DNA from: Alligator mississippiensis
Lineage: Eukaryota > Chordata > Crocodylia > Alligatoridae
Assembly (NCBI RefSeq): GCF_030867095.1
Contig: NC_081830.1
Span: 35,571,832 to 35,635,831 of the forward strand
Direction: 5' to 3'
Length of the DNA: 64,000 nucleotides
The notes beneath the pieces were generated by a model. The model made no database searches. It had not been told where the DNA came from and saw nothing but the letters and a program-made list of their open reading frames with translations. Of this stretch, positions 1 through 11,606 are shown one piece after another. Each line of letters starts with the position of its first letter. The stretch's first letter is position 1. The translations under genes were made by a program, and so were the position numbers.

Positions 1-2182
1 TGACCCCCAAAGAATAACTCAGGGACCCTAACCCTATCCTCTTTCATCTCAGAGTTTCTCTCATCCCCTGTCTTTTGAGTTTTCATGTTCCATGTCCCAA
101 GATCCATTTCCTCCATATGGGGTTCTAGCTTAGATACTCCAAAGATTCCTGACTCATTCTCTCTGCCCCCAATTTACCTCCTTTTTTAAATGCCCACTCC
201 CATTATATAATCTCTACCCACAAGTCTCTTTCCCATACCTTGGTTCCTTACATCTTGCTTCCCAAACTTCACCCCCTTCTCTTCTCCTTCACCACAAATT
301 AAGCTCTGGACACTGCAGAGGCAGCTCTAAAAGTAATATTGAAAACACAAAAACAGAGGAAGGAAGATGGAGAAGAACTAGAAAGTAATGGAGCAAAGGG
401 TCACTGAACACACAGTTAACCTAGGGATTTTTTGCACAAGGTCAGCATGAAATATGTTCACAATATTTTGTTGAGAGTAAAATTCTAAGGACGTGAATTT
501 TGTCGGCCTTTGGGAAAAATGCTGGAAAATCAGAATTTCCTGTGTGATGGCAATTCCAGTTTGTGCTCAAGTGTCCTCACCAGCTACATCATAAAGGGAG
601 GAAATTCTGAAAGACACAATATCTCTGAGGCAGTGTCTGACTGGAGACCTGTTATCAAAGGGGTAAATTTCTTGGCCTGGAAGCTAGGGCAGAACTGTTC
701 ATTATCACCATCCCTGCTCGTTCCTCAAGAGCAGCACCTGCTGATGCTCTCAGGATTTCTTGTTGCTCCCATGATATTTTTGCAAAATAGGTCCATTGTG
801 TATCATTAAACTACAACATTGACAAGTCCAAGATATGCACAGGGCTTTCCCACTTGTGAAATGGCCATTACAGGCATCCCTTCCAAGACCTTGAGAGAGA
901 CATGTAACCCCTTTGTCCTCCTAAGAAGGATGGTCAGTAACGACCTTCTTGAGATCAGGGTCCCCCAGAATGCATGAGGTAGTTCAGTTTCCTAGTTCTT
1001 ACCCCCAAGCCAGAGCAAATCTGATTTGGGAAGGAAGGCCAGACTACTGTACTCTCTTCCCTTCCCCCTCAAGTCATATGCAGCTGGAAGGGTACCAATG
1101 ATCAGTGGGGCTGAAAAGTAAACCCCAGGAGATACTAGGGATACTCTGGGTCCCAGGGCAAATGTCTCAGGCTCTTGTAGACTTAGGCAAGAATCACTGT
1201 AGGAATTGCATTTAAGGTATCTCTACAGAAGCTGGTCCAGTTTGTAAGAGGTGCATTTTCTGATTCTGGCCCCTAACAGAGGTACAGGGAATTGAACTAA
1301 AGAAGGTGACAGCAATTTTTACATACAGTTAAAAGATTCCAGAAGAAAGTTTTCAAAATTGAATTATTGACCTGAAAAGAACTACCTGAAGATGTGTGGG
1401 CAGTTTTGAGGAGTCCCAGCCATCTTAATCTGTCCTCCCTAGCCCCTGATGCCTCTGTCGACTTGTTGTTGTTTTTGGATAGAATATTTATGGAGTCTAA
1501 AGGAACAGTGCACTGAAGAGTTGCATATCTCAGCCCCATTATCCTTTGGTAATCCCAAGACTTATTCATTTGAAAGTCAAGAAGACCACAGCGCTTGACA
1601 GAGAACACGGTGGACACAGTGACGTGTTTATTAAAACACTGAGAAATGCATACCATAAAAGGCAAGAGGAAAGATGGTAGGCCATGTATATCAGAGGTAA
1701 TGATGTGTCTAAAATGCACATTTCCTAAACGTGTCCATGTACTGATGAAATTTTAGGTGCCTAAATATCTTTGATAGTCTGGCCTCCATATACTACAGAT
1801 CTTGTCCCCAGAGCATGACAAATACTTAAGAAGTAGTCTAACTAAATGATTAAAAAACCCCTTTACAATATGTCAATCCAGGAATGTTTCCCTCCTGTTC
1901 CCCGCTTCAAAGCTAAGCTGGGTTCAAGGGAATGGGTCCCACATGGCCCAAGAGTGAGGTGGTTAAATCCACTTCCTGCAGCTTCAGATCTTCCATTCCA
2001 GGAAGGTGAACTTTTCTCTCTAGAGAGAAACTGGTTTGGGTCTATTTCTGTCAGTCTTGGAGTGAAGGTAAGATACCTGGGCATTTGGCAGCTAGATTTG
2101 TCCATGGCAGGGAAAAGGGAAAGTAGATACATTGATAGCAGGACAGTAAACAAAGAATCATTCATACATACATCATCATACA
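1..2182. other. no recognisable gene; unannotated flank
   Basis: I see no conserved coding region, RNA gene or clear repeat here. The short open frames at 510-809 and 1297-1719 have no recognisable motif. The long open frame that later encodes the CR1 polymerase reads back to an ATG at 1846, but its first 110 or so residues do not look like CR1 protein, so this part is probably chance read-through into flanking DNA. Confidence 0.5.
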
Positions 2183-4911
2183 TATTGAGGGCTATAGATT
2201 GTACAGAAAGGACAGGTCGGGGAAGAAAGGGGGGGGGGGTTGCACTTTATGTCAGTGAGCAATATACATCAACCCTCATCAAGACAGAATCCGAGGCTGA
2301 GGAAGTAGAAGGATTGTGGGTTAGGCTACATGGGGGGCAAGGAGAAAGGGATTTGGTGGTAGGGGTCTGTTACAGACCCCCACACCAAGGGGAAGAAATA
2401 GATGCGGGGCTCCTGAGGCAACTCTCGGAGACCATAAAAGCTAAAGAGGCGGTAGTCATGGGGGACCTAAACTACCCGGACATCTGCTGGGAGACGCAGA
2501 CAGCAAGGTCCCATTGCTCACACAGGTTTCTAACTTGTGTACAGGACCTCCACCTGACACAGGAGGTGTATGGTCCCACTAGGGGGAATGCCATACTGGA
2601 TCTGGTATTGGCAACGGGAGATGACATGATAGGGGACCTCCAAATCGGTAGCTATCTGGGAGACAGTGATCACCTTATGATAGAATTCAACATAAGACGG
2701 CGAGTGGGTAAGGTAACTAGTAGGGTGAAAGTGCTAGACTTTAGGAAAGCTGATCTCATTGCACTCAGGCGATTAGTCAAGGAAGCACTGCAGAGTAGGA
2801 GTTTTGATGGGATGGGTGCCCAAGAAGGGTGGCTGTGCCTAAAGGAAACGATCCTTTGGGCACAAAGCAAGACGATCCCCGAGCGAGGCAAAAGAGGGAA
2901 AGGGGCCAGGAGGCTTCCATGGCTGACCAGAGAAATCCAGGGCAGCCTAAGGGCCAAAAGGGGAGCACATAAAAAGTGGAAACAGGGTGAGATCACTAAA
3001 GATGAATATACCTCCTCTGCTCGTGCTTGTAGGGAGGCAGTTAGGCGGGCCAAAGCTACCATGGAGCTGAGGATGGCAACCCAAGTAAAGGACAACAAGA
3101 AATTGTTTTTTAGATACATAGGGAGTAAAAGGAAGGCCCAGGGAGGAATAGGACCCCTGCTAAATGGGCAGAAGCAATTGGTGACAGATAGAGGGGACAA
3201 GGCTGAACTCCTCAACGAGTTCTTTGCCTCAGTGTTCCTAAGCGAGGGGCACGACAAGTCTCTCACTGGGGTTGTAGAGAGGCAGCAGCAAGGCGCCAGA
3301 CTTCCATGCGTAGATCCTGAGGTGGTGCAGAGTCATTTGGAAGAACTGGATGCCTTTAAGTCGGCAGGCCCGGATGGGCTCCATCCGAGGGTGCTGAAGG
3401 CACTGGCCGACGTCATTGCAGAGCCACTGGCGGGAATATTCGAATGCTCGTGGCGCACGAGCCAAGTCCCGGAGGACTGGAAAAGGGCTAACGTGGTCCC
3501 CATTTTCAAAAAGGGGAGGAAGGAGGACCCGGGCAACTATAGGCCGGTCAGTCTCACCTCCATCCTTGGTAAAGTATTTGAAAAAATTATCAAGGCTCAC
3601 ATTTGTGAGAGCCCGGCAGGACAAATTATGCTGAGGGGAAACCAGCATGGGTTTGTGGCGGGCGGATCGTGCCTGACCAACCTAGTCTCTTTCTATGACC
3701 AGGTTACGAAACGCCTGGACACAGGAGGAGGGGTGGATGTCGTATACCTGGACTTCAGGAAGGCCTTCAATACGGTATCCCACCCCATACTGGTGAACAA
3801 ATTAAGAGGCTGTGATGTGGATGACTGCACAGTCCGGTGGGTGGCGAATTGGCTAGAGGGTCGCACCCAAAGAGTCCTGGTAGATGGGTCGGTCTCGACC
3901 TGGAAGGGTGTGGGCAGTGGGGTCCTGCAGGGTTCGGTCCTTGGACCGATACTCTTTAATGTCTTCATCAGCGACTTGGACGTGGGAGTGAAATGTACTC
4001 TGTCCAAGTTTGCAGATGACACAAAGCTATGGGGAGAAGTGGACACGCCGGAGGGCAGGGAACAGCTGCAGGCAGACCTAGATAGGCTGGACAAGTGGGC
4101 AGAAAACAACAGGATGCAGTTCAACAAGGAGAAATGCAAAGTGCTGCACCTAGGGAGGAAAAATGTCCAGCACACCTACAGCCTAGGGAATGACCTGCTG
4201 GGTGGCACGGAGGTGGAAAGGGATCTTGGAGTCCTAGTGGACTCCAAGTTGAACATGAGCCGGCAGTGTGACGAAGCCATCAGAAAAGCCAATGGCACTT
4301 TATCGTGCATCAGCAGATGCATGACGAATAGGTCCAAGGAGGTGATACTTCCCCTCTATAGGGCGTTGGTCAGACTGCAGTTGGAGTACTGCGTGCAATT
4401 CTGGGCGCCACACTTCAAGAAGGATGTGGATAACCTGGAGAGGGTACAGCGAAGGGCAACTCGTATGGTCAAGGGCCTGCAGACCAAGCCCTACGAGGAG
4501 AGACTAGAGAAACGGGACCTTTTCAGCCTCCGCAAGAGAAGGTTGAGAGGCGACCTTGTGGCTGCCTATAAGTTCATCACGGGCGCACAGAAGGGAATTG
4601 GTGAGGATTTATTCACCAAGGCGCCCCCGGGGGTTACAAGAAACAATGGCCACAAGCTAGCAGAGAGCAGATTTAGACTGGACATTAGGAAGAACTTCTT
4701 CACAGTTCGAGTGGCCAAGGTCTGGAACGGGCTCCCAAGGGAGGTGGTGCTCTCCCCTACCCTGGGGGTCTTCAAGAGGAGGTTAGACGAGTATCTAGCT
4801 GGGGTCATTTAGACCCAGCACTCTTTCCTGCTTATGCAGGGGGTCGGACTTGATGATCTATTGAGGTCCCTTCCGACCCTAACATCTATGAATCTATGAA
4901 TCTATGAATCC
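2183..4911 (+). mobile_element. CR1-type LINE, 5'-truncated, copy 1
   Basis: This is a non-LTR retrotransposon of the CR1 clade, which copies itself by target-primed reverse transcription. Similarity to CR1 begins abruptly near 2183, in the middle of the endonuclease domain, as expected from the 5' truncation typical of these elements. It ends with the usual CR1 3' untranslated tail (a gggggtcggacttgatgat-type stretch near 4838) and about three copies of a tctatgaa repeat at 4886-4911. It has the most complete polymerase reading frame of the CR1 copies here, so it is probably among the younger insertions. The small fragment at 50279-50427 has a nearly identical 3' end and belongs to the same subfamily. 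Confidence 0.9.
2221..4812 (+). CDS. CR1 ORF2 protein: partial endonuclease plus reverse transcriptase
   Basis: The frame is open for about 860 codons without a stop. It covers the C-terminal two thirds of the apurinic-type endonuclease and the whole reverse transcriptase. Visible endonuclease motifs are VGVCYRPP, GDLNYPDICW (about 2458-2490) and GDSDH (about 2659). In the polymerase I see NVVPIFKKG, NYRPVSLTS, motif A YLDFRKAFNTVSH (about 3747), QGSVLGPILFN and the catalytic FADD box (about 4011). The C-terminal region contains LEYCVQFWAPHFKK. The N-terminal endonuclease residues, including the ETWWD segment, are missing. Codons before the G-run at about 2229-2240 match CR1 only in another frame, so a one-base slip in that run joins the true frame to this one. 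The protein would nick target DNA and copy its own RNA, but without its front half the endonuclease cannot be functional. Confidence 0.88.
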   Translation, partial: GRKGGGVALYVSEQYTSTLIKTESEAEEVEGLWVRLHGGQGERDLVVGVCYRPPHQGEEIDAGLLRQLSETIKAKEAVVMGDLNYPDICWETQTARSHCSHRFLTCVQDLHLTQEVYGPTRGNAILDLVLATGDDMIGDLQIGSYLGDSDHLMIEFNIRRRVGKVTSRVKVLDFRKADLIALRRLVKEALQSRSFDGMGAQEGWLCLKETILWAQSKTIPERGKRGKGARRLPWLTREIQGSLRAKRGAHKKWKQGEITKDEYTSSARACREAVRRAKATMELRMATQVKDNKKLFFRYIGSKRKAQGGIGPLLNGQKQLVTDRGDKAELLNEFFASVFLSEGHDKSLTGVVERQQQGARLPCVDPEVVQSHLEELDAFKSAGPDGLHPRVLKALADVIAEPLAGIFECSWRTSQVPEDWKRANVVPIFKKGRKEDPGNYRPVSLTSILGKVFEKIIKAHICESPAGQIMLRGNQHGFVAGGSCLTNLVSFYDQVTKRLDTGGGVDVVYLDFRKAFNTVSHPILVNKLRGCDVDDCTVRWVANWLEGRTQRVLVDGSVSTWKGVGSGVLQGSVLGPILFNVFISDLDVGVKCTLSKFADDTKLWGEVDTPEGREQLQADLDRLDKWAENNRMQFNKEKCKVLHLGRKNVQHTYSLGNDLLGGTEVERDLGVLVDSKLNMSRQCDEAIRKANGTLSCISRCMTNRSKEVILPLYRALVRLQLEYCVQFWAPHFKKDVDNLERVQRRATRMVKGLQTKPYEERLEKRDLFSLRKRRLRGDLVAAYKFITGAQKGIGEDLFTKAPPGVTRNNGHKLAESRFRLDIRKNFFTVRVAKVWNGLPREVVLSPTLGVFKRRLDEYLAGVI

Positions 4912-5980
4912 TGGGACTGGAGAATCAGATCACAAGCCTGGAAAAACCTCAGTAAGTAAACTGCAGCTAGTTTGTTATTGCAATTAAATGTGTTGGGTTG
5001 GTAAAAAGATGTGTGTGTATATGCGTGTTTGTGTTATTCAAGAACTTGAAAATGATGTAAAACTGGAAATAGATAAGACAGTATCAATGTATTTAAAGTG
5101 TTTTAGCTGGGCAGGGGAAAAAAAAAACTAAACAAAACAAAACAAAACAACAATGAAAAAAGCTCCCTCCAGAGCATTTCAATTTGTCATCCAGAACCCA
5201 TATATTATTTCAGGTTTGGCAACTGGATATTTTCAAGCAAAGCTACCAGAAACTGCATGTTTTAAATCATATTTTCTTCTTTCCCTCTTTCCTCCATTTA
5301 TGTTTTAATTTGAGTTCTTCTACATAAGTTAATAGTTTTAAAGAAATAGAAATCTGGCGACAAATGATATGTTTAGCAAAAGACTTCCTTTTATAAGGGA
5401 AGTTTAATGGAAACAGACCTCCAGCTCTAAATGCAAAGCCCCACTCGAGAGCCTCAGCAATGCTCACCAACCTCCTCCTTGCACTATTTCTTGTTTTCCA
5501 GAAGAATGCTTGCAGGAGAAAAGAATGAGGAACCAGCACAGCTGATATCCAACACAATTTATTTTATCTCATGTGCCTCTAAGATCAGGGTCAGGGGGCC
5601 TCCAACAAGTGTGCTAAGCAAACACATAATAAGAGGCCGCTCTTTCCTAAAACAGTTTAATAGCCTTGTACACAAGTGGCAAAGATTAATGAGACAGAGT
5701 GCCAGTGAAACAGAGGAAGGGTACTAGGCAATTGCAGCACACAGCTAGCACTCTGGCTGGGGCTGCAAGCATGTAAAATGTTTAGAACCAGGTGGCAGCC
5801 TGCATGTGGAGCTCACTACAGCATGATTCTGGACAAGGTGACACTTAGGGGCTAGTTGTGGCAAGGCTGTATGTACATGGGAAGTGGAAAGGAAGTTGAG
5901 TTAGCATTTTGTGGACCACACTGCTACCAGCTAAATGCAAATACTCTAAACATGTGTTAAGCAAACATATATTAAGAAGT
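4912..5980. other. intergenic, no recognised feature
   Basis: AT-rich sequence with an A-rich tract at about 5119-5160. Nothing in it resembles an exon, an RNA gene or a repeat that I can name. Confidence 0.4.
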
Positions 5981-6290
5981 GGCTACTCTATCTCAACAGA
6001 GGATAGAGTAGACATGTGGCTCAGTGAGGAAAACAGGAAAGTACACAAATTCTAGTGGGTCAAATGTAAAAGCATATTAAGGAAGGCCAATGGGGAATTT
6101 GAAGAGCATCTTGTGAAAGAATGAATAAGAATTCTTTAGAGTATGTCAGATAGTGGGGCCATTAGAGGACAAAGGTTTAAACTATGCACACAGGGATGGT
6201 ACAGTCATAGCAGAGAAGCTAAAGGAATCATTTGCATTGGTCTCTAGTGCAGAAGATACCGGAGAAGAAAAGAGCACATGGGTTTTTTCA
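5981..6290 (+). repeat. ancient LINE fragment (CR1/L2-like coding remnant)
   Basis: Read on the + strand this stretch gives broken matches to the region between endonuclease and reverse transcriptase of CR1-like LINEs, including a piece resembling KSILRKANGEFE and another resembling AEKLKESFALVSS. The last part (about 6186-6250) is closely similar to 31076-31140, so both belong to one old interspersed family. Stops and frame changes are frequent. The family name is uncertain. Confidence 0.45.
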
Positions 6291-6828
6291 GTTGAAAATC
6301 AAGATTTCTTTTTGTAAATGCTGCTATGATGGCTCATAGGCTACTGTTTCAAGGCCTCAGGACTCTGTTATCCTCTCCAAGCTGATTCACTATAGCTTGG
6401 CTATATCACTCCAGTGCATTCATTTGCTGAGGGGAGATGGTTTTATAGTAAGAATCCTTTTAGCAGAATGGGAAATCAGGCAATAAAATAACAAACTCTA
6501 TAATGCACTACAGGATCAATAAAAATAATTATACATTTTTTTTGTCTGAAAAAAAAATAGATGTTTTGGTATATACCTTTGGCATATACCATAGGTATAA
6601 CCACAAGCAAAGATTTCTACAGAAAAATGTAATATATGCAACAACAAAAAATGCAGAAAACCTGCTTTCAACTAAAAACTTTACAGCAGTCTAACACAGG
6701 CACCTTTAACACTTTGTTCAGGAGATATTATTGATGTGATCTTCACTCATCTTACATTTGTTGCTCTGATCCGAACCATTACCCTTGTTCTTCTTTCACA
6801 GGCTTTGCACAATGCACTGAGAAGAAAA

Positions 6829-7766
6829 ATGTCCAACAGAACCACAGTGACAGAATTCCTCCTTTTGGGGTTCTCTGATACTCGGGAGCTCCAGATCTTA
6901 CACTTTATCATCTTTCTAGCAACATACTTGGCAGCCCTGATGGCGAATCTCATTATCACAACTGTAGCCCTCAGCCACCACCTTCATTCCCCAACGTACT
7001 TCTTTTTGATAAATTTACTTATCCTAGACCTTGGCTTCATCTCAGTGACCATGCCCAAATCCATGTCTAACTCTTTATGGAACACCAGGTCAATTTCCTA
7101 TTCCGGGTGTGTTGCTCAAGTTTTTTGTCTGTTCTGCTTTTTTGGAGCTGATATTTCACTTCTCACTGTTATGGCATATGACCGATACATTGCCATCTGC
7201 AAGCCATTGCATTACAAGGTAATAATGAACAGGAGAATTTGCATCCGGATAGCTGCCTATGCATGGGCTGCTGGTGTCATCAACTCTGCAATGCACACTG
7301 GGAACACCTTAGTCTACCCTTCTGCCACTCAAATATCATCAACCAGTTCTTCTGTGAAGTGCCTCAGCTACTCAGGCTTTCTTGCTCTGACACATACCTC
7401 AGAGAGCTGGCAGCTCTTGCCTTTAGTGTGTGTTTAGGTTTAGGCTGTTTTGTTTTCATTGTTGTGTCGTATGTTCAGATCTTCACCACAGTGTTGAGAA
7501 TCCCCTCTGAGCAAGGCTATCGGAAAGCCTTCTCCACTTGCATTCCTCATCTTATTGTGGTCTCCCTGCTTTTTTCCACTTCCATCATTGCCTACATGAA
7601 GCCCATCTCTGATTCCCCATCCCCTCTGGATCTCCTGGCAGCTGTTCTGTATTCCATGGTGCCTCCATTAATGAATCCGGTCATCTACGGTATGCGGAAC
7701 AAGGAGATCCAAGCTGCTCTGAGAACAATGCTGCAAAGGCAGATCCTGTCCATCTTTCTTTTATGA
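6829..7766 (+). pseudogene. olfactory receptor, OR14-like, one frameshift
   Basis: This is a class II odorant receptor, a seven-helix G-protein-coupled receptor of olfactory neurons. The ATG at 6829 starts MSNRTTVTEFLLLGF, with an N-glycosylation site at the front. It follows a good splice acceptor (pyrimidine tract ending in ag at 6801), as expected for ORs with a noncoding first exon. Seen in order: helix 1, LHSPTYFFL before helix 2, MAYDRYIAICKPLHY after helix 3, FCHSN and FFCE in loop 2, KAFSTC before helix 6, and NPVIYGMRN at helix 7. The frame shifts near 7310. The span is 938 bases, one short of the 313 codons expected, and alignment with the copy at 23533 places a 1-base deletion there. 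The helix-1 GN is AN and PMYFFL is PTYFFL, which suggests decay beyond the frameshift. The FLLLGFSDTRELQ opening and the PKSMSNSL segment fit family OR14. A sequencing error remains possible. Confidence 0.9.
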
Positions 7767-8365
7767 CTTCACTTTACTTATATGTTTCTTTTACAATTAA
7801 CGCATTAAATTATTCTTTTCATGCTAGAACCCACAGAAAATGTAGAAGCCATTTTTTAGTTTGAAGTATGTTGTTGGGTATATTGTTTTAGTTAAATATG
7901 ATTTTATATTTTTAAGCTATGCTGTATGCAGTGGCAGATAAAAATGTATTGGGACCCTGGGCATAAATAAAATTGGAGGCCACCCAATACCCCATTATAA
8001 CCATGAATGTATCACAAAGCATTAATAAATAGACCTGTTAAATATTTACATGGTACATTAATAAATAAAGCACAACACAAGATTTTGAAATTAACTACTT
8101 AGTTTTGCCACACACAAAACTGAATAAAACAACTGCCTTAGGAAAATTATTCAGATACTTGGGATCACCACAAATGTATAACAACACAAAAGGAATGATG
8201 TTTTCATGTAATGTATTGTTTTAAATATGCATTTTACATTGTACTGACACTACAGCAAAATACTACAAGAAAAATACAGGCCATACCTATAGCCTCAAGT
8301 ATGAGTCTAAGAATACCGTTAATGATTCTTGCAATTAAAATAGAGCAGTAGGCCTACACAATACT
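7767..8365. other. AT-rich downstream flank, no recognised gene
   Basis: This holds the 3' flank of the OR14-like gene. The first 90 or so bases after the stop are similar to the bases following the OR fragment at 31949-32190, so the homology extends into the 3' untranslated part. The rest is AT-rich and I recognise nothing in it. Confidence 0.4.
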
Positions 8366-8399
8366 GTTCTCGTCGATCCTCCCAGGCTCAGGCTATGGG

Positions 8400-8596
8400 C
8401 TGAGGAGGGAGAGGAGGATCCACGTAGTCAACCAAAGACTGCAGCGCTGGTGTCATCGGGAAGGCTTTGGCTTCCATGACCACAGCCTGCTCTTTGGTGA
8501 GAGAGGCAGCAAGCGAGATGGCCTCCACCTCTCTCCTCTAGGAAGGAGGCTCTTCTCAGCCAGACTGGCTGACCTGCTCCACCAGGCTTTAAATTA
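8400..8596 (+). pseudogene. CR1 ORF1, C-terminal esterase-domain remnant
   Basis: The frame ending with a stop near 8596 reads VNQRLQRWCHREGFGFHDH, then DGLHLSPLGRRLFSARLADL. This matches the C-terminal part of the GDSL/SGNH-type esterase domain found in ORF1 of several CR1 elements. The histidine in DGLHLS is at the position of the family's catalytic histidine. Only the end of ORF1 is present, so the catalytic serine block is missing. The segment ends about 120 bases before the ORF2 coding region, the usual order in this clade. The role of the esterase in retrotransposition is not well understood. Confidence 0.65.
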
Positions 8597-8713
8597 AGCC
8601 CGCTGGGGGACGGGGGGACTACCACCACTGCTGGCCCACTGAGCAATCCTTGCAAAGCCAGCAGGTCAAGGCACTTAAGGGAGTCCACCCCTGCCCTAGC
8701 CCTGGTAAAATCT

Positions 8714-11511
8714 GTGGGCAAGGAAGGAGCCCCCCAAGGGACACTTGCCTGCCTGTACACAAATGCCAGGAGCTTGGGGAGTAAGCAGGAGGAGCTCATC
8801 CTCCTGCTCAATGCAAATAATTATGATGTCATAGGGATAACGGAGACCTGGTGGGACTCCATCCATGACTGGACCATGGGTATAGATGGCTATACCCTGT
8901 ACAGGAGGGATCGTGTAGAGAAAAGGGGCGGGGGTATAGCTCTCTATGTTAAGGAAAGCTACACATCCCTGCAAGCCGATATTGGCGACCAGGGTGGACA
9001 ACTGGAGACCCTCTGGGTTAAAATCTGTGGGGAACACGGCACAAGGGACACAAAGGTGGGAGTCTACTACAGACCTCCCACCCAAAGTCCTGAGCTTGAC
9101 CAGGAGTTTGCCTGGGAACTGGCTGAGGCAGCTTGCTCCAGGACCATGGTTGTCATGGGTGACTTCAGTTACCCGGACACCTTGTGGGAGGATCGCTCAG
9201 CAAAATCCGAGCGGTCGCAAAGCTTCCTCTCATGCGTGGATGACCTCTACCTGACTCAAGAAGTCTATGGGCCAATGAGAGGCAAAGCGCTGCTCGATCT
9301 GGTACTGGCTACTGGGGATGACCTAGCTGGCAACCTAGTGATCAATGGGAAGCTGGGTGACAGCGACCATGAGCTGATCACCTTCACCATCCGCCAAAAA
9401 GCTGGCAAGTCAGTCAGCAACACGGAAGTCCTTGACTTCAGGAAAGCCAACTTTGACAAGCTCAGGAGGATTGTCAGTGAGGCCCTAAGGGACCATGACC
9501 CCCAGGAGAGGGGAGTTCAAGGAGAGTGGTTGCTCCTCAAGGAAGCGATCCTCAATGCACAAGCTAAGTCTATTCCATCTCAGAAGAAAGGCAGCAAGAG
9601 GGTGAAGCAGCCCCCCTGGCTCTCCAGAGACCTAGCAGACCTCCTGAGGCTAAAAAGAAAGGCCTACAAAGGATGGAGGATGGGAGTCACCTCCAAGGAG
9701 GATTATTCTGCACTGGTCCGGTCCTGCAGGGAGCATACCAGGAAAGCCAAGGCTGGAACTGAACTCCAACTAACTTTGAGCATCAAGGACAATAAAAAGT
9801 CCTTTTTCAGATATGTGGGGAGCCGGAGGAAAAGCAGGGGCAACATTGGACCCTGCTGAACCAGATGGAGCAACTGACAACTGACGCCCAGGAAAAAGCC
9901 AACCTATTAAATGGGTACTTTGTGTCGGTCTTTCATCAGTCCCATGGAATGCCCATGCCCGCTATGGGACAGGGAAGTCTGGGTGAGGGTGATCCCCTGC
10001 CCTCCATTAATACTGACCTCATGAAGGAACATCTTGAGAAGCTGGATACCTTCAAGTAAGCCGGCCCTGAAAATCTTCACCCCAGAGTACTCAAGGAGCT
10101 GGCGAGCATAATAGCCCAGCCTCTACCACAGATCTTTGAAAACTCTTGGTGCTCTGCTGTAGTGCCCGAAGACTGGAAGAAGGCCAATGTGGTGCCTATC
10201 TTCAAGAAAGGGAGGAAAGTGGATCCAGCTAACTATAGGCCCATCAGCCTGACTTCTATCCCAGGGAAGATCTTAGAAAAGTTTATTAAAGAGGCCATCC
10301 TTAATGGACTGGCCGACGCCAACATCTTAAGGGATAGCCAGCACGGGTTTCTCAAGGGTAGGTCTTGCTTGACCAATCTCATTTCCTTCTACGACCAGGT
10401 GACCTATCACCTGGACAAGGGAGAAGAGATTGATGACATATATCTTGACTTCAAAAAAGCCTTCGGTCTGGAATCCCATGATCACCTCCTGGAGAAAATG
10501 GCCAATTGTCGCCTTGGGTCCACCATGATCCACTGGCTGGAAAATTGGCTCCGTGGTCAGACCCAGAGGGTAGTAATTGATGGAAGTCACTCATCTTGGT
10601 GTCCTGTGACCAGTGGGGTCCCTCAAGGCTCTGTCCTTGGACCCATATTGTTCAATATCTTCATTAATGATGTGGACACTGGAGTCAGAAGCGGACTGGA
10701 CAAGTTCGCCGATGACACTAAACTTTGGGGCAAAGTATCCACACCAGAAGACAGGCAAGTGCTTCAGGCTGACCTGGACAGGCTCAGCAAGTGGGTGGAT
10801 GAGAATCTGATGGTGTTCAACGCCGATAAATGCAAGGTTCTCCACCTTGGGAAGAAAAACCCGCAGCATCCTTATAGGCTCAGCAGTGCTACACTGGCTA
10901 GCACTGTGAAAGAAAGAGACTTGGGGGTCATCATTGACCACAAGAAGAACAGGAGCCTGCAATGCAATGCAGCAGATAGTAAAGCAACCAAAATGCTGGC
11001 TTGCATCCGTAGATGTTTCTCAAGCAAATCCCGGGACGTCATTCTCCCCTTGTACTTGGCCTTGGTGCGGCTGCAGCTGGAGTACTGCGTCCAGTTTTGG
11101 GCTCCACAATTGAAAAAGGATGTGGAGAAGCTTGAGAGAGTCCAGAGAAGAGCCACATGCATGATCAGAGGTCAGGGAAGCAGACCCTATGATGACAGGC
11201 TGAGAGCCATGGGGCTCTTTAGCCTGGAAATGCGCAGGCTCAGGGGTGATCTGATGGCCACCTATAAGTTTATCAGGGATGACCACCAGTACCTGGGGGA
11301 ACGTTTGTTCACCAGAGCGCCCCAAGGGATGATGACTAGGTCAAACGGTCATAAACTACTGCAAGACCATTTCAGGCTGGACATAAGGAAGAATTTCTTT
11401 ACTGTCCGAGCCCCCAAGGTCTGGAACAGCCCGGCACCGGAGGGGGTTCAAGCGCCTACACTGAACACCTTCAAGAGCAAACTGGATGCTTATCTTGCTG
11501 GGATCCTATGA
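8714..11511 (+). pseudogene. CR1 ORF2, complete endonuclease and RT with two lesions
   Basis: The endonuclease is complete: CLYTNARSLGSKQEE, GITETWWDSIHDW, GGGIALYVKE, YYRPP, GDFSYPDTLW and GDSDH are all visible. The polymerase part shows NVVPIFKKGRK, NYRPISLTS, motif A YLDFKKAFGLESH, QGSVLGPILFNIF and the FADD box (about 10708). Two lesions break the frame. A 1-base deletion near 9855 turns GNIGPLLN into a stop. A stop at 10057-10059 replaces a serine codon in the FKSAGP motif. The first in-frame codon of the open stretch is GTG, so the true translation start is not clear. The C-terminal domain runs to a stop just before the 3' tail. Confidence 0.85.
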
Positions 11512-11606
11512 CCCCAGCTGACTTCCTGCCCTTTGGGCAGGGGGCTGGACTCGATGATCTTCCGAGGTCTCTTCCAGCCCTAATGTCTATGAAATCTATG
11601 AAATAC

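Larger units (their letters stand above)
8370..11606 (+). mobile_element. CR1-type LINE, long, copy 2
   Basis: This CR1 element retains the end of ORF1, all of ORF2 and the 3' tail. The tail (ggggctggactcgatgatct near 11541) is followed by tctatgaaa repeats ending about 11606. The 5' boundary is not sharp; I place it where ORF1-like coding starts. It belongs to a different subfamily from the copy at 2183-4911, differing through much of the endonuclease and in the tail. ORF2 carries one frameshift and one stop, so the element is dead, though the sequence is still easily read. Confidence 0.88.

Noticed and set aside
1846..2220. Extra N-terminal 110 or so codons of the CR1 ORF2 frame
   Set aside because: They show no CR1 endonuclease text, and the true CR1 frame before the G-run is a different one. 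This is chance read-through.
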